The position numbers and the translations under genes are program-made. The notes below the pieces were generated by a model that made no database searches, was not told where the DNA came from, and saw nothing but the letters and a program-made list of their open reading frames with translations. 64,000 nt of DNA from Miltoncostaea sp036826475 (GTDB taxonomy: Bacteria; Actinomycetota; Thermoleophilia; Miltoncostaeales; Miltoncostaeaceae). Positions 60,716-64,000 of this stretch are shown here, one piece after another (position 1 is the first letter of the stretch; each line of letters opens with the position of its first letter). The stretch lies in the NCBI GenBank assembly GCA_036826475.1, contig DAISWG010000013.1, forward strand, positions 1-64,000, read 5' to 3'.

Positions 60716-61856
60716 GTCTGAGCCGCCCACCCTAGAGGGACCGCCCGCCGCCCCTCCCCGGACCATGGCCGAGATGGTCGAGCGCGCACCGTCGCGCGAG
60801 ATCCTCGTGCGGCCCCGCACCCTGCTCGTCGTCGCCGCGACCGCACTCGGCGTGGCCCTGACGGTCTGGGTGTTCCTCGAGGCATGGCAGGTCATCAGCT
60901 GGGTGTTCATCGCCCTGCTGTTCGCCATCGCCATGATGCCCGGCGTCGACTTCCTGGAGCGCCGCGGCCTGCCGAACACGGTCGCCGTGAGCGTCGTGTG
61001 CTTCGGCGTGCTCGCGGTGGTGGGGCTCATCGCCTGGGCCGTCGTCCCGACGCTGGTCGGGCAGACGACCGAGCTGATCCGGGCGGTCCCCGGGGCGATC
61101 GACGACATCACCAAGGGCCGGGGCCCCCTCGGCTTCCTCCAGACCGACTACGGGCTGGCCGACCAGGTGCGCGAGCAGCTCGACGCCCAGTCGGGCAGCG
61201 GCATCCTGGGCTACAGCGCGCCGGCCATCGGGATCCTGAAGGGCATCGTGACCGGCGTGGTCGCGACGGTCACGATCTTCTTCATCACGTTCTTCATGCT
61301 CCGCGAGGGGCGCCGCTGGGTGGCGTGGACGCTCGACCTGGTGCCGCCCGCCTCGCGGCCGCGCTGGGAGCGCGTGTGCGCGGGCGTCACGCGCACGATC
61401 CGCGGCTACGTGACCGGCAACCTGCTCATCAGCGTGATCGCCGGCGTCGTCGCGTACGTGACCCTCATCGCGGTGGGGGTGGAGTTCGCGCTGCCGCTGG
61501 CGGTGCTGGTGGCGATCCTCGACCTGATCCCGCTCGTCGGCGCCACCATCGCGACCGTGGCCGCCGGCGCCGGCGCGCTGTCGCAGGGCGTGGTCGCGGC
61601 GATCATCGTGGTCGTCGCGCTCATCGTGTACCAGCAGGTGGAGAACCACGTGCTGCAGCCCGTGATCTACGGGCGCACCGTCCAGCTCTCCCCGCTGATG
61701 GTGCTCATCTCGATCCTGATCGCGGGCAGCATCGCCGGCATCCTCGGCGCCCTGATCGCCATCCCGATCGCCGGTTCGCTCCAGGTGCTGGTGCTGGAGA
61801 TCATCGAGGCTCGGCGGGAGCGGACCCTGGCGCGCTGGGGGTCGGAGCGGGGGTAG
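60714..61856 (+). CDS. AI-2E family transporter
   Basis: A 380-residue protein (363 if the ATG at 60765 is used) with about eight membrane helices. Conserved AI-2E features are VFIALLFAIAMMPGVDFLERRGLPNTVAV, VTIFFITFFMLREGR, GYVTGNLLISVIAGVV, and the motif LDLIPLVGATIATVAAG, plus QQVENHVLQPVIYGRTVQLSPL. Family members export small molecules or move sodium; autoinducer-2 export is only one known case. No RBS stands before either start. Convergent overlap of 56 bases with the MMPL gene. Confidence 0.88.
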   Translation: MSEPPTLEGPPAAPPRTMAEMVERAPSREILVRPRTLLVVAATALGVALTVWVFLEAWQVISWVFIALLFAIAMMPGVDFLERRGLPNTVAVSVVCFGVLAVVGLIAWAVVPTLVGQTTELIRAVPGAIDDITKGRGPLGFLQTDYGLADQVREQLDAQSGSGILGYSAPAIGILKGIVTGVVATVTIFFITFFMLREGRRWVAWTLDLVPPASRPRWERVCAGVTRTIRGYVTGNLLISVIAGVVAYVTLIAVGVEFALPLAVLVAILDLIPLVGATIATVAAGAGALSQGVVAAIIVVVALIVYQQVENHVLQPVIYGRTVQLSPLMVLISILIAGSIAGILGALIAIPIAGSLQVLVLEIIEARRERTLARWGSERG

Positions 61857-63990
61857 GCGGTCCCCCGGCCTCCGGGTCGGGGGCGGTGCCAGGCCAGAAG
61901 CCGGTGCGCCCGAACAGGGTGATGAGCGACGGCACCAGGAACGGCCGCACCACGAACGAGTCGAGCGCCACGCCGAGGGCCATCACGAAGGCGAACTGTC
62001 GCAGCGCGTCCACGGGTACCAGCGCCACCAGGCCGAAGCTGCCGGCCAGGATCAGCCCGGCGACGGAGATGCCGAGCGACGCGGCCGGCATGGCGGTGCG
62101 GATGCCCTCCACGATCCCCAGCCGCCGGCCCGCCCGCCAGATACCGCCGACCAGGTAGATGTTGTAGTCGGAGCCGAGCGCCAGCAGCAGCACCGCCGTC
62201 GCGAACGGGACGTAGTAGACGAGCTGGCCCTGGCCCAGGTGGTCCTGGAAGAACCAGGTGGTGATGCCGAGCGTCGCCGCCACCGTGAGGGCGTTCGCCA
62301 CCAGCAGGTAGAGGGGCGCGACGAGCGCCCGCAGGAAGATGGCGAGCAGCAGGAAGTTCACCACCAGCGCGGCCGCGCCGACCCGGACCAGCTCGGTCTG
62401 CATCGCGTCGACGGATGCGCTCGCGATGGCGGTGTCGCCCGCGATGCCGACCTGCGCCCCGGGCGCGCCGGCGTCGCGGACCATCCCCGGCAGGGAGTCC
62501 TCCAGCCTGCGCAGGTCCTGGATCGCGTCGTGCTCCGTGGGCGGCGCGTCGAACACCACCACGTAGCGGGAGGCGCTCGCCTGCTGCGACACGAACACCG
62601 ACGCGGCCAGCTGGGGCACCGGGTCGGCGGGGCCGAGCACGTCGGCAACCCCCGGGCTGCCGCGCATCGCGTCGGCCAGGCGGCCGGTGAACCCCGGGTC
62701 GGTCGCGCCCGTCCCCTCCACCAGCACCTCCGTCGGCGCGGTCACGCCGGGCGCGAAGCCCGTGGCGGCGCGGGCCTCCGGCGCCAGCCGGCTCGAGAGG
62801 CCCAGGCCCAGCTCGAGGTTGCGGAGCGGGGTGGCGGCCATCGCCAGGCCGCCCACCAGCAGCAGCACGGCGACGGCGGCGACGGCGCGGGTGGTGAGCA
62901 GCCGCGTCGCGAGCGGAGGCCTGGCGGGGCGCCGCGGGTCGCGGGTCTCCCGGGGCACGCCGCCGGGCCAGAACGCCCCCCGGCCCAGGATGGCGAGGAG
63001 CGCCGGCAGCAGCGTGATGGACACGAGCACGCCCACCACGGCGGTCAGCGCCAGCGCCGGCGCGAACGCGCGGAAGAAGTCGACGTCGCCCACCAGCAGG
63101 GTCGCCGTGCCGAGCGCGGTGGTCAGCCCGGCCGTGATCACGATGGCCGTCATCTGGGCCCCCGCGCCGATCGCGGCGCGGCGGGCGTCGCCGTCGCGGA
63201 GCCGGTTCCTCACGCCGAACAGGTAGAAGATGGCGTAGTCGGTCACGATCCCGATGAGCAGCGCCGAGATCACCGGCTCGATGTCGCGGCTCGCCGTGAT
63301 CCCCGTCGCCTCGCCCACCCAGCCGATCGCGCGGAGGTCGATGGCGTAGGCCACGCCGACGGTCCCGAGCACCACCAGCGGCGCCACCACCGAGCGGAAC
63401 ACGAGCGCCACCACCAGCACGATCAGCGCGAGCGTGATCCCCACGACGAGCGGCAGCCGGTCGTCGATCGTCTCCATCTGCTCCTGCTGGGCGGGGTACG
63501 TGCCGGTCAGGTCGGCGCGCGCGCCCTGCGGGACGGGGGCGGCGGCGATGTAGTCGCGCGCAACGCGCGTCTGGCGGGCGATCGAGGTCGCCGGGCCGAA
63601 CGCGAGGTAGGTGATCACCGTCGCCGGGCCCGGCTCCGCCCCCGGCGCGATCCCGCCCGCGCTCGTGAGCGGCACCGCCGCCGCGACGTCCTCGAGGCCC
63701 GGCACCTTCCTCTGGCTCACGTCGAGCGCGAACCGGCCGAGGGCGGCCTGCTCCGGCGCCGACAGGCCGCCGTCGCGGCTCACCACCACCTGGGTCCGGG
63801 TGAGGAGCGGAGACCCGAAGATCTCGGCGGAGCGGGCCTCGGCCGTGAGCGGCGCCGCGTCGTCCGGCAGCGGCAGCGCCAGGTCGCCGGTGTCGCCGAG
63901 CCCGGGCAGCATCATCGACGCGACGACGGCAGCGGCGATCCACGCGGCCACCACGAGCCAGCGCAGCGCGACGATCACGCGGCTCGCCAT
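61801..63990 (-). CDS. MMPL family RND transporter (third copy)
   Basis: A 729-residue MMPL exporter with first helix LRWLVVAAWIAAAVVASMML. Proton-relay motifs are ALLIGIVTDYAIFYLFGVRNRLRD in the first half and LLALGSDYNIYLVGGIWRAGRR in the second, each with the Asp-Tyr pair. Two extracytoplasmic domains are present. This is the third MMPL in the window, after 37698-39785 and 45039-47288. The three are clearly related but differ in the external domains. ATG start at 63990, ten bases from the window end. Substrate unknown. Confidence 0.94.
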   Translation of the reverse strand: MASRVIVALRWLVVAAWIAAAVVASMMLPGLGDTGDLALPLPDDAAPLTAEARSAEIFGSPLLTRTQVVVSRDGGLSAPEQAALGRFALDVSQRKVPGLEDVAAAVPLTSAGGIAPGAEPGPATVITYLAFGPATSIARQTRVARDYIAAAPVPQGARADLTGTYPAQQEQMETIDDRLPLVVGITLALIVLVVALVFRSVVAPLVVLGTVGVAYAIDLRAIGWVGEATGITASRDIEPVISALLIGIVTDYAIFYLFGVRNRLRDGDARRAAIGAGAQMTAIVITAGLTTALGTATLLVGDVDFFRAFAPALALTAVVGVLVSITLLPALLAILGRGAFWPGGVPRETRDPRRPARPPLATRLLTTRAVAAVAVLLLVGGLAMAATPLRNLELGLGLSSRLAPEARAATGFAPGVTAPTEVLVEGTGATDPGFTGRLADAMRGSPGVADVLGPADPVPQLAASVFVSQQASASRYVVVFDAPPTEHDAIQDLRRLEDSLPGMVRDAGAPGAQVGIAGDTAIASASVDAMQTELVRVGAAALVVNFLLLAIFLRALVAPLYLLVANALTVAATLGITTWFFQDHLGQGQLVYYVPFATAVLLLALGSDYNIYLVGGIWRAGRRLGIVEGIRTAMPAASLGISVAGLILAGSFGLVALVPVDALRQFAFVMALGVALDSFVVRPFLVPSLITLFGRTGFWPGTAPDPEAGGPPTPAPTPSAPGSAPAEPR

Positions 63991-64000
63991 GACGGCGGGG

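Overview
This window comes from a very GC-rich bacterium with dense gene packing, many GTG starts and few T-tract terminators. A PASTA-kinase relative, a ChaB/Rho-N protein, a VanW protein, a proteasome-assembly-chaperone (PAC2) protein, a DUF6636-type secreted protein, MMPL exporters and a B-type cytochrome oxidase all fit Actinomycetota. The mix, including a type IV pilus/secretion ATPase and a GSVGTAAL-type repeat protein, suggests the Thermoleophilia (Solirubrobacterales/Gaiellales-like). That placement is inference. No tRNA, rRNA, CRISPR array, insertion sequence or prophage was seen.

Layout. 1-4 kb: ettA (cut by the window start), a small Cys/His protein, a thioredoxin-like chaperone and a SAM methyltransferase. 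4-8 kb: a divergent pair, a membrane glycosyltransferase and a PilB/GspE ATPase, both with N-terminal MshEN-type repeats (a c-di-GMP-binding fold). 8-13 kb: a RecB-like nuclease/helicase divergent from DNA polymerase IV. 13-15 kb: a FakA/FakB-like pair (DhaL-domain kinase and DegV protein). 15-18 kb: a compact methylamine-dehydrogenase-like (Mau-like) redox cluster with a non-AUG start and an in-frame TGA exactly where a CcdA-type SPC cysteine is expected. 18-20 kb: an HD-GYP protein, a roughly 290-base hairpin-rich intergenic region, and ssb. 20-29 kb: cell-surface and envelope genes (FrnE-like oxidoreductase, VanW, PAC2, transglutaminase-like, thioester-domain protein, PASTA pseudokinase). 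28.7-31.4 kb: an HNH nuclease and an ABC exporter. 31.5-35.2 kb: a B-type cytochrome c oxidase operon. 35-40.7 kb: GST, hydrolase, stalk-like membrane protein, MMPL exporter and EamA transporter. 41-44.5 kb: a four-gene OpuC-like osmoprotectant ABC operon. 45-51.6 kb: an MMPL exporter and a two-component system flanked on both sides by paralogous membrane proteins. 51.6-53.6 kb: a GntR regulator and MFS transporter. 53.6-57.7 kb: a YVTN propeller lipoprotein, ahcY, merR and murI. 57.7-64 kb: GNAT, LLM flavoenzyme, beta-lactamase-like hydrolase, AI-2E-family exporter and a third MMPL exporter.

How the genes work together. The c-di-GMP theme (MshEN glycosyltransferase, MshEN ATPase, HD-GYP phosphodiesterase) points to regulated surface polysaccharide and pilus or secretion output. 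The oxidase operon is complete enough to make a functional terminal oxidase. The Mau-like cluster encodes a membrane DoxX/MauE domain fused to a thioredoxin fold, a Tat-exported Cys-rich light-chain-like protein, and a CcdA-like membrane protein fused to a beta-propeller. This looks like a self-contained extracytoplasmic redox or disulfide module and is the strongest candidate for something undescribed.

Five convergent gene pairs end on a shared CTAG in which both stop codons are TAG. Starts were chosen by ribosome-binding site, overlap with the upstream gene and family length; uncertain ones are flagged.
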